From NCBI GenBank assembly GCA_964645205.1, contig CAZYBO010000002.1, forward strand, positions 1 through 64,000: DNA of 64,000 nt, written 5' to 3'. Shown in pieces: positions 24,371-33,062 of the stretch; positions within the stretch are counted from its first letter, which is position 1, and the number at the start of each line of letters is the position of its first letter. The notes beneath the pieces were generated by a model, which was not told where the DNA came from, made no database searches, and worked only from the letters and a program-made list of their open reading frames with translations. Position numbers and translations under genes: made by a program. Origin of the DNA: CAZYBO01 sp964645205 (lineage in GTDB: Bacteria; Pseudomonadota; Alphaproteobacteria; Rickettsiales; SXRF01).

Positions 24371-25659
24371 AAGGGCAACCTGATGATGACTCTTAGCCCG
24401 CCCGCAGGCGAGGTTTCAAGCGAAATGCTGCCGCCATGCGCCAGCGCGATATCGCGCGCGATGGAAAGACCGAGACCGACGCCTCCGGTTTTCACATTGC
24501 GCGACGGATCCAGGCGCGCGAACGGGCGGAACACTTCTTCACGCTGTGCTTCGGGAATACCCGGCCCTTCGTCGTCGAGCACGATTTCGCAACCGTTGGG
24601 AAGCACGCGTAGGGTGATGATGCAACGTTTGCCATAGCGTATGGCGTTATCGATGATGTTATGCAGCATGCGGCGAACCCCGCTTACGCGCAAATTAATT
24701 TCTACGTCCTGTTTCGCTGCGAGGCTTACGTCGGCATGCTGCCTGCGGTAATCGTCCACTACGTCCTCAAGCATACCGGCAAGGCTTACCGGCACGGCGT
24801 CCTCGCGACTATCGCCGCGCGCGAAATCGAGATACTCCTGAATCATGTGTTCCATCTGCTGCACGTCGTCCTGCAATTCCTTCACCGCGACCGCATCGCC
24901 GAGCATGGCCAGCTGCAGCTTCATGCGCGTCAGCGGCGTGCGCAGATCGTGGCTTATCCCGGCAAGCATCTCCGTACGTGTACGAAGCTGCCGTTTAATG
25001 CGCTCGCGCATCACGATAAAAGCACGCGCCGCCGTACGCACTTCAGTGGCGCCATGAGGACGGAAGCCGGGCGTATCGATCCCTCGGCCGAAATTATCGG
25101 CAGCGACGGCAAGCCTGCGGATCGGACGTATCTGGTTGCGCAGGAACACCACGGCGATCAATAGCATTACGGTGGTCACTCCCAGCATCCACCACACGAA
25201 GATCGCGGTGGTACGGCTTTCCAGACGCTTCACCGTGGTTTCCAGCCGGAGCACCTGGCCGGGCAGCAGAACGCGGATCTGCACCGTGCCGCCGTCGGTG
25301 CGATTTACCGTGAAGCGCTCCTTGACCAGCGCCGCGAATTGCTCGTCGAAATCGGCGAAATCGTCGCTGGGACGCTGGTCGTCGAACGATTCGACCGCAT
25401 CGAAAAATACGCTGATGCCGGTAACCTCCTCGAAATCCTCCACCGCGCGCGATTTCTGCTTCGGCGGCATCACTTCCAACTGCCGCACGAGAAACGCCGC
25501 TTCGCCCGCCAGCGCATTGGACATATAGCGCGTAACGTTATCCCAGTGGCGATCGAAGAACACGTAGGTCATCACCAGTTGGATCATCACGGTCGGCAGC
25601 AGCAGGATGAGCAACGCGCGCCCGAACAGGCTTTTAGGCAGGATGGTTTTTCCGATCAT
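24367..25659 (-). CDS. EnvZ-like sensor histidine kinase
   Basis: The 430-residue kinase has two membrane helices (about residues 12-35 and 152-173) around a periplasmic domain of about 115 residues, a HAMP segment, the H box GISHDLRTPLTRMKLQ with His237, an N box NIIDNAIRYGKR and a G box DEGPGIP. It presumably phosphorylates the regulator encoded directly upstream (4-nt overlap). The layout resembles EnvZ/CenK-type kinases of alphaproteobacteria that control the envelope; the signal is unknown. Confidence 0.92.
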   Translation of the reverse strand: MIGKTILPKSLFGRALLILLLPTVMIQLVMTYVFFDRHWDNVTRYMSNALAGEAAFLVRQLEVMPPKQKSRAVEDFEEVTGISVFFDAVESFDDQRPSDDFADFDEQFAALVKERFTVNRTDGGTVQIRVLLPGQVLRLETTVKRLESRTTAIFVWWMLGVTTVMLLIAVVFLRNQIRPIRRLAVAADNFGRGIDTPGFRPHGATEVRTAARAFIVMRERIKRQLRTRTEMLAGISHDLRTPLTRMKLQLAMLGDAVAVKELQDDVQQMEHMIQEYLDFARGDSREDAVPVSLAGMLEDVVDDYRRQHADVSLAAKQDVEINLRVSGVRRMLHNIIDNAIRYGKRCIITLRVLPNGCEIVLDDEGPGIPEAQREEVFRPFARLDPSRNVKTGGVGLGLSIARDIALAHGGSISLETSPAGGLRVIIRLPL

Positions 25660-26345
25660 GCCGCGTCCCCATACAGCACATAGCCAGAGCCGCGCACCGT
25701 TTGCAGATAGAGCGGCTTGCCCTCGCTCTCTTCGATTTTTTTGCGCAGGCGCGTGACCTGAACGTCGACGCTGCGTTCATTGCCGCCGCCGGGCATGCAG
25801 GAAGCCAATTCCTCGCGCGATACCGGCTTGCCCACCTGCTCGCCCAGGCATTTTAGGATGGCGCTTTCGCTGGTTGTGAGCGCTACGAACATCTCGCCGC
25901 GCCTGAGTTGCCCGTTGCCCACGTCGAACAGGTAATCGCCGAACCGCAACTGCCGCGTTTTCTGCTTATCCGCGAGCTGGCGCTTCAGCAGCGTTTTCAC
26001 ACGCAGCACCAGTTCTTTCGGCTCGAACGGCTTGACGAGGTAATCCTCCGCGCCGGTTTCCAGCCCCTTGATGCGGTCGTCGGCTTCGGCCATCGCAGAC
26101 AGCATCAGCACCGGCATGGTGCGCCCTTGCCCCAGCGAGGCGAGCAGCTCCAGCCCGGACTCGCCGGGCATCATCACATCGAGAATCATGGCATCGAACG
26201 CGAACCACGCCATCTTACGCCGCGCTTCGGCAGCATCGGCGGTGGCCGTCGCCATAAAGCCCTGCTCGCCAAGGTAACGCACCAACAGCGCGCGCAGCCG
26301 GTCGTCGTCGTCGACAATGAGGATATGGGGTTTTTCGTCCTGCAT
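25656..26345 (-). CDS. OmpR-family response regulator (OmpR/CenR-like)
   Basis: The 229-residue regulator has Asp56 in MILDVMMPGESGLELL, Ser83, Lys105 in EDYLVKPFEPKEL, and a C-terminal winged helix with ERSVDVQVTRLRKKIE and VRGSGYVLY. Asp-rich VDDDDRLR forms the metal site. It heads a three-gene overlapping run with the EnvZ-like kinase and the CCA-adding enzyme. The MPGESG and KPFEPKEL stretches resemble the alphaproteobacterial envelope regulator CenR, but orthology is not proved. Confidence 0.9.
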   Translation of the reverse strand: MQDEKPHILIVDDDDRLRALLVRYLGEQGFMATATADAAEARRKMAWFAFDAMILDVMMPGESGLELLASLGQGRTMPVLMLSAMAEADDRIKGLETGAEDYLVKPFEPKELVLRVKTLLKRQLADKQKTRQLRFGDYLFDVGNGQLRRGEMFVALTTSESAILKCLGEQVGKPVSREELASCMPGGGNERSVDVQVTRLRKKIEESEGKPLYLQTVRGSGYVLYGDAA

Positions 26346-26387
26346 CTGATCTTATTAATCTATTGTTTTGTTGATATAAAGCCTTAT

Positions 26388-26948
26388 TCAGCGTTTCCGC
26401 TTCAGCAATACATAAAACGCGCCGCTGCCGCCGTGTGGCGGTTTCGCGTGCCCAAAGGCAAGCACCACCGCACGCAGATCCGGCTCGTTCAACCAGCGTG
26501 GAAGTTCGGCGCGCAACACACCGTCGCCGGTTTTTCCCTTGCCGGTGATGATAAGCATGCAACGGCTACCGCGCATATACTGCGCCTGTATAAACGCCCG
26601 CAGCATGCCGTGCGCTTCCTCGCGCGTGTGAAAATGCAAATCGAGCGTGGCGTCGATAGGGTAATTTCCCCTGCGCAGGCGATCCGCATTACTACCATCG
26701 ACATTCGTATAATCGTCGGAGATAAGCGGCTTGTCATTGCGAGCGCGCAGCGGAGGAATCTTAGGTCGCTGGCTTGCGCTCGGGATGACGGCAGGTTTCT
26801 GCCGCTCGACTGGCGCGGGCAAATCCTCTTCCTGCTGCCGCACATGCAGCGGCAGGTCGTTGCGCGTGACGTAGTTCCACAGGCGGCGTTCTTCCGCTGT
26901 CAGGCGGCGCAGGTGGCGGTTACGCGACTCGTCGTTATCGCCCGCCAT
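26388..26948 (-). CDS. Smr-domain protein with repeat-derived segment
   Basis: The 186-residue protein has a C-terminal Smr domain (about residues 97-186): LDLHFHTREEAHGMLRAFI, LIITGKGKTGDGVLRAELPRWL and GHAKPPHGGSGAFYVLLKR. Smr domains bind or cut nucleic acids. The N-terminal region RHLRRLTAEERRLWNYVTR is typical of alphaproteobacterial members. Residues 54-73 (VIPSASQRPKIPPLRARNDK) are the translation of a palindromic repeat. The ATG overlaps the mltA stop by 14 nt. Confidence 0.9.
   Translation of the reverse strand: MAGDNDESRNRHLRRLTAEERRLWNYVTRNDLPLHVRQQEEDLPAPVERQKPAVIPSASQRPKIPPLRARNDKPLISDDYTNVDGSNADRLRRGNYPIDATLDLHFHTREEAHGMLRAFIQAQYMRGSRCMLIITGKGKTGDGVLRAELPRWLNEPDLRAVVLAFGHAKPPHGGSGAFYVLLKRKR
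26731..26790. repeat. Palindromic repeat inside the smr gene
   Basis: The 60-nt segment begins TTGTCATTGCGAGCGCGC and ends TTGCGCTCGGGATGACG, forming imperfect terminal inverted repeats. Such GTCATTGCGAGCG... strings are a well-known dispersed repeat in alphaproteobacteria and Rickettsiales. It is exactly 20 codons long and reads in frame within the linker before the Smr domain. Confidence 0.75.
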
Positions 26949-28050
26949 GGCGCAGTTCGCGCGGGATCAGCAGGGAATAGCTGCCCCTTCCTTTCATGTT
27001 GCCTGCGAAATATTCGGCTTTTTTCCCGCTGCCGAAGAAAATGTCGCCGCGCACCGCGCCGCGTATCGCAGTGCCGGTATCCTGCGCGATCATCAGCCTG
27101 TTGAAAGGTTCGGGCGCTCCATGCGGCGGCGTGGGTAGTTCGGTGGTGAGGAAAAGCGGCAGGCCATAGGGAATATACGCATTATCGACGGCGAGCGAAC
27201 GTCCCGGCGTCAGCACTGCCCCGGCCGCACCGATGGGGCCGGAATGCTCACGCGGCGTGAAAAATACAAACGACGTGTTGCGCTGCATGATCTTCGCCGC
27301 CTGCTTGGGATGGTCGTACAGCCATTGCCGCAACGTGAAGAAATCGATCTTGTCTTTAGGCAGCAACCCTTCGTCGCCCACTACTTTTCCGAGTGAGACG
27401 TAAGGTTGCTCATTCTTGCCCGCGAACCCGAGATAAAGGTCTTTGCCGTTGGTAAGCCGTATGCGCCCGCTGCCCTGCACATGCATGAAAAACAGCATCA
27501 CCGGATCGTCTACCCACACAATTTCCAACCCGCGCCCTTTTAGTTTTCCGCCTTCGATTTCCGCGCGTGTCGCATAGGGTTTCTGCGTGGCCAGTTCCGG
27601 CGGCGGCGCGTATACGGGGTATATATAATCGCCCTGCTTCTTCAGCGAGCCATGCAGCAGCGGCACGTAATAACCGGTGAACAATCCCTGCGGCTTACCG
27701 CCTTCTTCCACCTCAACCGGCAGGAACCGGCGCTCGAAAAATTCGCGCGCTTTCGCACGGTTACCTTTTGCGTGCAAGCCGTCTTCGCAAAGCGACCGCC
27801 ACAGCGCGGGCTTCACGCCGAGCTTGCTGGCAGAGGAAGGCTCGCGCTCCCTGGCCGCCATTAACGGGCAGGAAGTAAGGAATGCATCCAGCGCCTCGGC
27901 ATGGTTATCGTCCGCCCATCCGGGAAGGTGCGCGTAATCTTTTTCGTGTGTGGAAAACCGTTTCGCTTCAGGCACGTCGCCGCAGGCGGCGCACAACAGC
28001 AACAGCGCGGATACGCAAACCTGCCTCCATCGTTTCACTCCCTGCCCCAT
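26935..28050 (-). CDS. mltA: Membrane-bound lytic murein transglycosylase A
   Basis: The 371-residue product from the ATG at 28050 has a signal sequence (RWRQVCVSALLLLCAAC, lipobox CAAC) and the MltA plus 3D domains: GLFTGYYVPLLHGSL, FFMHVQGSGRIRLTNGK, and AQDTGTAIRGAVRGDIFFGSG with the catalytic Asp region. MltA cuts peptidoglycan glycan strands with formation of anhydromuramic acid. The start is 1 nt after the stop of the Tim44-like gene, so the two are coupled; the longer open frame upstream is not used. Confidence 0.93.
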   Translation of the reverse strand: MGQGVKRWRQVCVSALLLLCAACGDVPEAKRFSTHEKDYAHLPGWADDNHAEALDAFLTSCPLMAAREREPSSASKLGVKPALWRSLCEDGLHAKGNRAKAREFFERRFLPVEVEEGGKPQGLFTGYYVPLLHGSLKKQGDYIYPVYAPPPELATQKPYATRAEIEGGKLKGRGLEIVWVDDPVMLFFMHVQGSGRIRLTNGKDLYLGFAGKNEQPYVSLGKVVGDEGLLPKDKIDFFTLRQWLYDHPKQAAKIMQRNTSFVFFTPREHSGPIGAAGAVLTPGRSLAVDNAYIPYGLPLFLTTELPTPPHGAPEPFNRLMIAQDTGTAIRGAVRGDIFFGSGKKAEYFAGNMKGRGSYSLLIPRELRHGGR

Positions 28051-28051
28051 A

Positions 28052-28726
28052 TCAGGTTTCGATGATTTTCCAGTTGGGATTCTTCGCCGTGACGTCGCGC
28101 TCGAACAACCATTCATCCTCGGCCTGCTGCACGGAAGAAGCGTCGCCTTCGACGATGGCACCTGCCGCGTCGCGCACCAGCGCGATTTGCTCGCTTATGA
28201 ATTTCACCTGTATTTTCGCCGTGTTGCCGATCAGCGTGGCATAGGTAACGTTCTTCGGCAGCACCGACACCAGCGTGGTTTCCGTACGCCGTGAATCCGC
28301 GGCGCGCTTGTCGATCGCATCCGAAAGCTCCTTAAACAGGCTGTCGGACATCAGCATTTTCAGCGTCTGCTTATCGCCTTTTTCGTAGGCTTCCATCACC
28401 ATCTCGAACGCGCCTTTTGCGCCGGAGAGGAATTGCGTAGTGTTAAATTGCGGATCCTTGCCCTTGATCGCGTTGATTCCATCCAGCACGGTAGGATCGG
28501 ACAGGGCGGCAAGATAGGTATCCGCCTCTTCCTCTTTTATTTTGGGTTTTTGCAGTTTTTCCTGCAGTTGCACCACCGGCTCCAGCTCGCTGGCCTGCTG
28601 CCTGCGCCGCGCGAGATCCTCGCCGTCGCTTGCGCCATGCCCCAGCACGCTGCGCAGGCGCAACAGAATAAATCCTGCAACCAGCGCAAGAATAACGATA
28701 TCGGCGTACGGAATACCTTCAGACAT
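28052..28726 (-). CDS. Tim44/TimA-type inner-membrane-associated protein
   Basis: The 224-residue protein starts MSEGIPYADIVILALVAGFILLRLRSVLG, an N-terminal membrane anchor, followed by a charged coiled segment and a C-terminal Tim44-like domain (GAKGAFEMVMEAYEKGDKQTLKMLMS, VTAKNPNWKIIET). The family is the alphaproteobacterial relative of mitochondrial Tim44. I choose the ATG at 28726; the frame upstream to 28951 lacks protein character. It is divergent from secB and followed by mltA, the usual alphaproteobacterial order. Confidence 0.88.
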   Translation of the reverse strand: MSEGIPYADIVILALVAGFILLRLRSVLGHGASDGEDLARRRQQASELEPVVQLQEKLQKPKIKEEEADTYLAALSDPTVLDGINAIKGKDPQFNTTQFLSGAKGAFEMVMEAYEKGDKQTLKMLMSDSLFKELSDAIDKRAADSRRTETTLVSVLPKNVTYATLIGNTAKIQVKFISEQIALVRDAAGAIVEGDASSVQQAEDEWLFERDVTAKNPNWKIIET

Positions 28727-28826
28727 AGATGTTTTTCGTCCCGTTCTTAATGAAATATAATGACCGCAGTGAGTTTTTTGTATATACGCCAGCATAAATC
28801 CATTTCCACGCTTAAGGAACAGAATA

Positions 28827-29282
28827 ATGACCGAACAGCCTCCCGCGCAGCCGCAAAGTTTCATCGTCAAAGGACAATATATCAAGGATCTCTCCTTCGA
28901 GAATCCGCACGCGCCGCAAAGCCTCATGCTCAGCGATACGAAACCGTCCATCGAGGTGAATGTCGATCTGAAGGCACAAAAGCTGCAGGATAGTATTTAC
29001 GAAATGACGCTGCACATCACCTCCCGCGCATCGGCTGAAGGCAACACCATGTTTCTGGTCGATCTCGCCTATTCCGGCATTTTCCAATTCACGAATATAC
29101 CGGAAGAACGTGTGGAAACGCTCATCTTGATCGATTGCCCGTTCGTACTGTTTCCGTTCGCGCGCCGGGTTATCGCCGATGTTACCCGCGACGGGGGTTT
29201 CCCGCCATTAATGCTTGATCCTATTGATTTTCAGGCTCTTTATATGCAAAACAGGGCAAGGCAAGCGGCGGGTGCGAAATAA
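28827..29282 (+). CDS. secB: Protein-export chaperone SecB
   Basis: SecB keeps precursors unfolded and hands them to SecA. The 151-residue protein has FIVKGQYIKDLSFENPHAP, NTMFLVDLAYSGIFQFTNI and the highly conserved CPFVLFPFARRVIADVTRDGGFPPLMLDPIDF. AAGGAAC stands 5-6 nt before the ATG. It is divergent from the Tim44-like gene. Confidence 0.97.
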   Translation: MTEQPPAQPQSFIVKGQYIKDLSFENPHAPQSLMLSDTKPSIEVNVDLKAQKLQDSIYEMTLHITSRASAEGNTMFLVDLAYSGIFQFTNIPEERVETLILIDCPFVLFPFARRVIADVTRDGGFPPLMLDPIDFQALYMQNRARQAAGAK

Positions 29283-29508
29283 GCGCCTGTGGCAATCCGG
29301 CATCACTTATGTAAATAATAGTCGTTTTCGGCTCAACTCCGCACACCATACTATCTAATTAATTGATCTTTAATATAATCTGCATAAGGTTGCTGCTGCA
29401 TACTAAACAAAATTTACGTTGCGTTTGGGGTGTTTCTGAATTATTTTCCGGGTACATAATAGCTATCCCTCAGCTTACTGTTTTTAACTAATAAAAAGGA
29501 TACCGCTC

Positions 29509-30078
29509 ATGATTAAAATCAATAAAGCCTGCTTGCTGGCTACCGTCGGCCTGATGCTCGCTCCGGCCGCTGCTATGGCAGGTAATCATCCCCATGATGT
29601 CGTGAAAGACGTTCGTGGCAATGTTGTTCTCAACACGTTCGGCAACTGTGTGATCTCCAAGTGGGAATCCAACACTGACGAATGCAGCGGCAAAGTTTCC
29701 GCTTCCAAGATCAGCAAGGAACAGCGCACCGTTTACTTCGACTTCAACAAGTCGACCCTGAACGCCAAAGAAAAAACCAAGCTCGACAGCCTCGCCAAAA
29801 TCATCACCGCTTCCAAGGAAGTTGAAAGCGTTGACATCGTGGGCTATGCCGACCAGATCGGTAAATCCAGCTATAACAAGCGCCTCTCGCAGAAGCGCGC
29901 TGAAACCGTTAAATCGTTCCTTTCCTCCAAAGGCCTGAAGACCCGCAAGGTTCGCGTTGAAGGCAAGGGCGCTACCGGTTCGGTTACCAAGTGTGATCCG
30001 AAGAGCGAAAAGAACGCACTGATCGCCTGCCTCGCAGCTGATCGTCGCGTTGAAATCGAACTCAACCTGACCAAATAA
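29509..30078 (+). CDS. OmpA-family peptidoglycan-associated protein
   Basis: The 189-residue exported protein has a signal peptide ending AAAMA (about residue 24), a short segment with Cys46 and Cys58 that may pair, and a C-terminal OmpA domain (about residues 72-188): VYFDFNKSTLNAKEKTKLDSLA, VDIVGYADQIGKSSYNKRLSQKRAETVKSFL. It binds peptidoglycan from the outer membrane or periplasm. It lacks the OmpA beta-barrel. The AAAAAGGAT ribosome-binding site and a strong terminator suggest high expression as a single gene. The 226-nt upstream gap is AT-rich and holds no other gene. Confidence 0.9.
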   Translation: MIKINKACLLATVGLMLAPAAAMAGNHPHDVVKDVRGNVVLNTFGNCVISKWESNTDECSGKVSASKISKEQRTVYFDFNKSTLNAKEKTKLDSLAKIITASKEVESVDIVGYADQIGKSSYNKRLSQKRAETVKSFLSSKGLKTRKVRVEGKGATGSVTKCDPKSEKNALIACLAADRRVEIELNLTK

Positions 30079-30098
30079 GCTACGGCTTATACGGAATC

Positions 30099-30129
30099 AA
30101 AAGGGGCTCCCTTCGGGGAGCCCCTTTTT
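30099..30129 (+). terminator. Rho-independent terminator of the OmpA-like gene
   Basis: A 13-bp perfect stem (AAAAGGGGCTCCC with GGGAGCCCCTTTT), a UUCG tetraloop and a T run form a textbook terminator 20 nt after the stop codon. The A and T tracts make it usable in both directions, and dnaQ ends 27 nt further on the opposite strand. Confidence 0.95.
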
Positions 30130-30155
30130 GTTTATAGCTTCTGAATGAAGCCTTT

Positions 30156-30842
30156 TTACGCCTCGTCCCAGAGCGGTTTCTTGAGTTTGGCGACCAGTGC
30201 CGCATGTGCGGCAAGTTCCTCATCCGAAATCGGAAATTCACGCGCAGGCAGTACGGGTTTATCCTGCGCGCTGGCCGAAGCATCCATAGCGCTGGGCGCG
30301 TTCTGGCGCTCAAGTATCAACGCCGCCTGCCTGCCTCCAAGCAACTCAATATACACTTCCGCCAGTAGCTCGGCATCGAGCAGCGCGCCGTGCTTGGTGC
30401 GCGAAGACAGGTCGATGTTGAAGCGTTTGCACAAGGCGTCGAGACTCGCCGGCGAGCCAGGAAATTTTTTCCGCGCCATCACCGCCGTATCGATCGCACG
30501 TTCCATCGGCACAGCGGAAAAGCCCAGCCGTGTAAGTTCCGCGTTGATGAAACGCATATCGAACCCTGCATTGTGAATTACCAGCGGCGAATCGGCGATA
30601 AATTCGAGGAAGGCGTCCACCTGCTCCATGAATAACGGCTTGTCCTGCAGGAAGCGCTGGCTTAGCCCATGTACGCGCTCGGCTTCGGCGGGCATATCGC
30701 GCTCGGGATTAAGGTACGTATGGTAGAATTTCCCGCTGCGTGAACCGCCCAGCATTTCAATGCAACCGATTTCCACGATGCGGTGACCCGACGCCGGATC
30801 GAGCCCGGTGGTTTCGGTATCGAGTATGATTTCACGCTTCAT
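30156..30842 (-). CDS. dnaQ: DNA polymerase III epsilon subunit (proofreading exonuclease)
   Basis: The 228-residue protein has the DEDDh exonuclease motifs: LDTETTGLD (Asp8, Glu10), LVIHNAGFDMRFIN, and KHGALLDAELLAEVYIELLGG. It proofreads for the replicative polymerase. Its start overlaps the coaE stop by 11 nt. It is last in the run ppsR-aroE-coaE-dnaQ and lies close to the predicted replication origin. Confidence 0.95.
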   Translation of the reverse strand: MKREIILDTETTGLDPASGHRIVEIGCIEMLGGSRSGKFYHTYLNPERDMPAEAERVHGLSQRFLQDKPLFMEQVDAFLEFIADSPLVIHNAGFDMRFINAELTRLGFSAVPMERAIDTAVMARKKFPGSPASLDALCKRFNIDLSSRTKHGALLDAELLAEVYIELLGGRQAALILERQNAPSAMDASASAQDKPVLPAREFPISDEELAAHAALVAKLKKPLWDEA

Positions 30843-31431
30843 AATGCCTCATGATCTTCGCAAGCACGCGGTAACTGAAGGCTCTTCCCAGTCCTGTGGG
30901 GATAATATGGTCGGCGCGGCGGCGCTTGTCGCGGTCACTCATCTGGCGGTTACGTATCTGCCGGAATTTCGCTTCTGTCATGCCAGTACGCTTCATCACG
31001 CGTTGTTTCTGGATGAACGCAGGCGCGCTCGCCAGAAACGTTGCATCGCAGCGCACCTGCCCGCCCGTTTCAAACAACAGCGGTATGTCGAGCACGATAA
31101 ACTTCGCACCGAGCCTTTCCTGCGCGCGGATAAAGCGGTTTTCCGCCTCGATTACCAACGGGTGCAGGATGGATTCCAGCGCATCGAGTTTGGCAGCATC
31201 TTTGAAAACAATATCGCCCAGCGCCTTGCGATTCACTTCACCGCCCGAAACTGCCTGCGGGAATTGCGCGGCGATAGCGGCAACCGCAGCCCCGCCTTTT
31301 TGCATTAACCCGTGCACGATGGCATCGGCATTGCAAATACGCGCACCGAACGTGGCAAGTTGCGAGGCGAGCAGGGTTTTCCCCATGCCGATCCCGCCGG
31401 TAAGCCCGATGATGCGCACGCGCCTAGCCAT
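30832..31431 (-). CDS. coaE: Dephospho-CoA kinase
   Basis: CoaE performs the last step of coenzyme A synthesis. The 199-residue P-loop kinase has GLTGGIGMGKT at residues 9-19, ADAIVH, LHPLV and DIPLLFETGG. It overlaps aroE by 8 nt and dnaQ by 11 nt. Confidence 0.95.
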   Translation of the reverse strand: MARRVRIIGLTGGIGMGKTLLASQLATFGARICNADAIVHGLMQKGGAAVAAIAAQFPQAVSGGEVNRKALGDIVFKDAAKLDALESILHPLVIEAENRFIRAQERLGAKFIVLDIPLLFETGGQVRCDATFLASAPAFIQKQRVMKRTGMTEAKFRQIRNRQMSDRDKRRRADHIIPTGLGRAFSYRVLAKIMRHYEA

Positions 31432-32242
31432 TAAGCAGCAGCCTCCTCAGCGTATCATCCACTTCCGGGCGCACGCCAAACCATGCCTCAAATCCCGGTA
31501 CGGCCTGGTGCAGCAGCATGCCCAGCCCATCCACCACAGGGTTTCCGCGCTTTTTTGCCGATTTAAGCAAGTCCGTCTCCAGCGGCGTATAGACAATATC
31601 GGTAACCGTAGCCGTGGTGGGCAGCGCGCCGAGCGAAAACTCCAGTGCCGGCTGGTCGACCATGCCCAACGGCGTCGCATTGACCAGTAGGTTGACATCA
31701 CTCATCGCCGCTTCGCATTCGTCCCACGCGACGGCCTGTATAGTTCCGCCAAGCTCTTCCACCAGCGCATCCGCCTTGGCGCGCGTGCGGTTGGCTATCG
31801 TCACCGTCGCGCCTGCATCGAGCAGGCGCACGCAGATCGCGCGTGCAGCGCCGCCTATCCCTATGACAAGGGCATGACAGGAAGCATCGGGTGCATATCC
31901 ATGCTCTTTCAGGTTTTCATAAAATCCATATCCGTCCGTGCTGCTGCCGACTAGTTTTCCGTCTCGTATCACGATGGTGTTGATGGCGCCTACATGCCTA
32001 GCATTATCATCTTTTTCATCGACTATGCCCAGCGCGCTTTCCTTATGCGGAATCGTTAGGTTGCATCCGGCGAACCCATCGGACGCAAGGGTTTCCAGCC
32101 TGTTTCGCAAATCTTCCGGCTTGCAGGCAATACGCTCATAAGTAGCGTCTATGCCATATTTTTTTATCCAGTGGCCGTGAAGTTTGGGCGACAGGCTGTG
32201 CGAAACCGGCCAGCCGATGACCGCTGACTTTAACCTAGCCAT
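31424..32242 (-). CDS. aroE: Shikimate dehydrogenase
   Basis: AroE reduces 3-dehydroshikimate with NADPH in aromatic amino acid synthesis. The 272-residue protein has VSHSLSPKLHGHW near residue 14, NLTIPHKESAL with the catalytic Lys, the nucleotide loop GIGGAARAI and NATPLGM. It overlaps ppsR and coaE by 8 nt each. In many relatives a maf gene stands between ppsR and aroE; here it is absent. Confidence 0.96.
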   Translation of the reverse strand: MARLKSAVIGWPVSHSLSPKLHGHWIKKYGIDATYERIACKPEDLRNRLETLASDGFAGCNLTIPHKESALGIVDEKDDNARHVGAINTIVIRDGKLVGSSTDGYGFYENLKEHGYAPDASCHALVIGIGGAARAICVRLLDAGATVTIANRTRAKADALVEELGGTIQAVAWDECEAAMSDVNLLVNATPLGMVDQPALEFSLGALPTTATVTDIVYTPLETDLLKSAKKRGNPVVDGLGMLLHQAVPGFEAWFGVRPEVDDTLRRLLLNG

Positions 32243-33062
32243 GCGCTTCCATCTTATCCTGATGTTTCTTAAAATACTGCATGATGGTCGCCGCCGTTTC
32301 TTCCACCGAACGTTTGGTCACGTCGATCACCGGCCATTTATGCTTATGGAATAATTTGCGCGATTCGGCGATTTCTTTTTGCAACTGCTCCATATCGACA
32401 TAACTCGTATCCTGCTCTTGCTTAAGTGATTGCAGTCGCGTCTTGCGGATCTGCTGCAAACGCTCCGGCCCGATGGTAAGCCCCACCACCAGTGGTTTTT
32501 TCAGCGTTTCCAGCGCGGGCGGTAGCGGGCAACCATGCACGAACGGTATATTGGCGGTCTTATACCCCTTATAAGCAAGATATATGCAGGTGGGGGATTT
32601 CGACGTGCGCGACACGCCGACCAGCACAATATCCGCCTCTTCCAGTTCCCAGTGCGCCTGCCCGTCATCATGCGCGAGCGCGTAATTGATCGCATCCACA
32701 CGCGTGAAATATTCTTCGTTCAGCTCGTGCTGGCGTCCGGGCAGCGCATGGGTTTCCTGCCCGAGATACGAGGAAAGCTCGGCGACGATCGGAGCGATCA
32801 CCGCGATGCAAGGGAGTCCTCGGCGCATGCATTCCATCTTCAGCATGTCGCGCAACTCATTATCCACCAGCGTATACATCACCACGCCGGGATATTCTTT
32901 TATCGCATCAATCACACGTTCAAGCTGCGGCTTGCTGCGCACCAGTGTCCAGCCGAATTCCTCCGGCTCAACATCGTCGAATTGCGCGAGCGCGGCGCGT
33001 GATACGCTGCTGACGGTTTCGCCGGTGGAGTCGGATACGAGGTGGAGGTTGAATTTTTTCAT
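32235..33062 (-). CDS. ppsR: PEP synthase regulatory kinase/pyrophosphorylase (DUF299)
   Basis: The 275-residue protein belongs to the PSRP family, which inactivates (ADP-dependent) and reactivates (Pi-dependent) pyruvate-water or pyruvate-phosphate dikinase. Hallmarks are FNLHLVSDSTGETVSSVSRAA at the N-terminus, the P-loop GVSRTSKSPTCIYLAYKG and VGLTIGPERLQQIRKTRL. It is the first gene left of the predicted origin and is transcribed away from it. Confidence 0.94.
   Translation of the reverse strand: MKKFNLHLVSDSTGETVSSVSRAALAQFDDVEPEEFGWTLVRSKPQLERVIDAIKEYPGVVMYTLVDNELRDMLKMECMRRGLPCIAVIAPIVAELSSYLGQETHALPGRQHELNEEYFTRVDAINYALAHDDGQAHWELEEADIVLVGVSRTSKSPTCIYLAYKGYKTANIPFVHGCPLPPALETLKKPLVVGLTIGPERLQQIRKTRLQSLKQEQDTSYVDMEQLQKEIAESRKLFHKHKWPVIDVTKRSVEETAATIMQYFKKHQDKMEAHG

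Noticed and set aside
28727..28951. Longer N-terminus for the Tim44-like protein
   Set aside because: The family begins with the membrane anchor found after the ATG at 28726; the upstream frame overlaps the secB promoter and start.
29363..29379. TTGATC and TATAAT before the OmpA-like gene as a promoter
   Set aside because: The spacing is 5 nt, and no good -35 stands 16-18 nt before TATAAT; the promoter is not defined by sequence alone.
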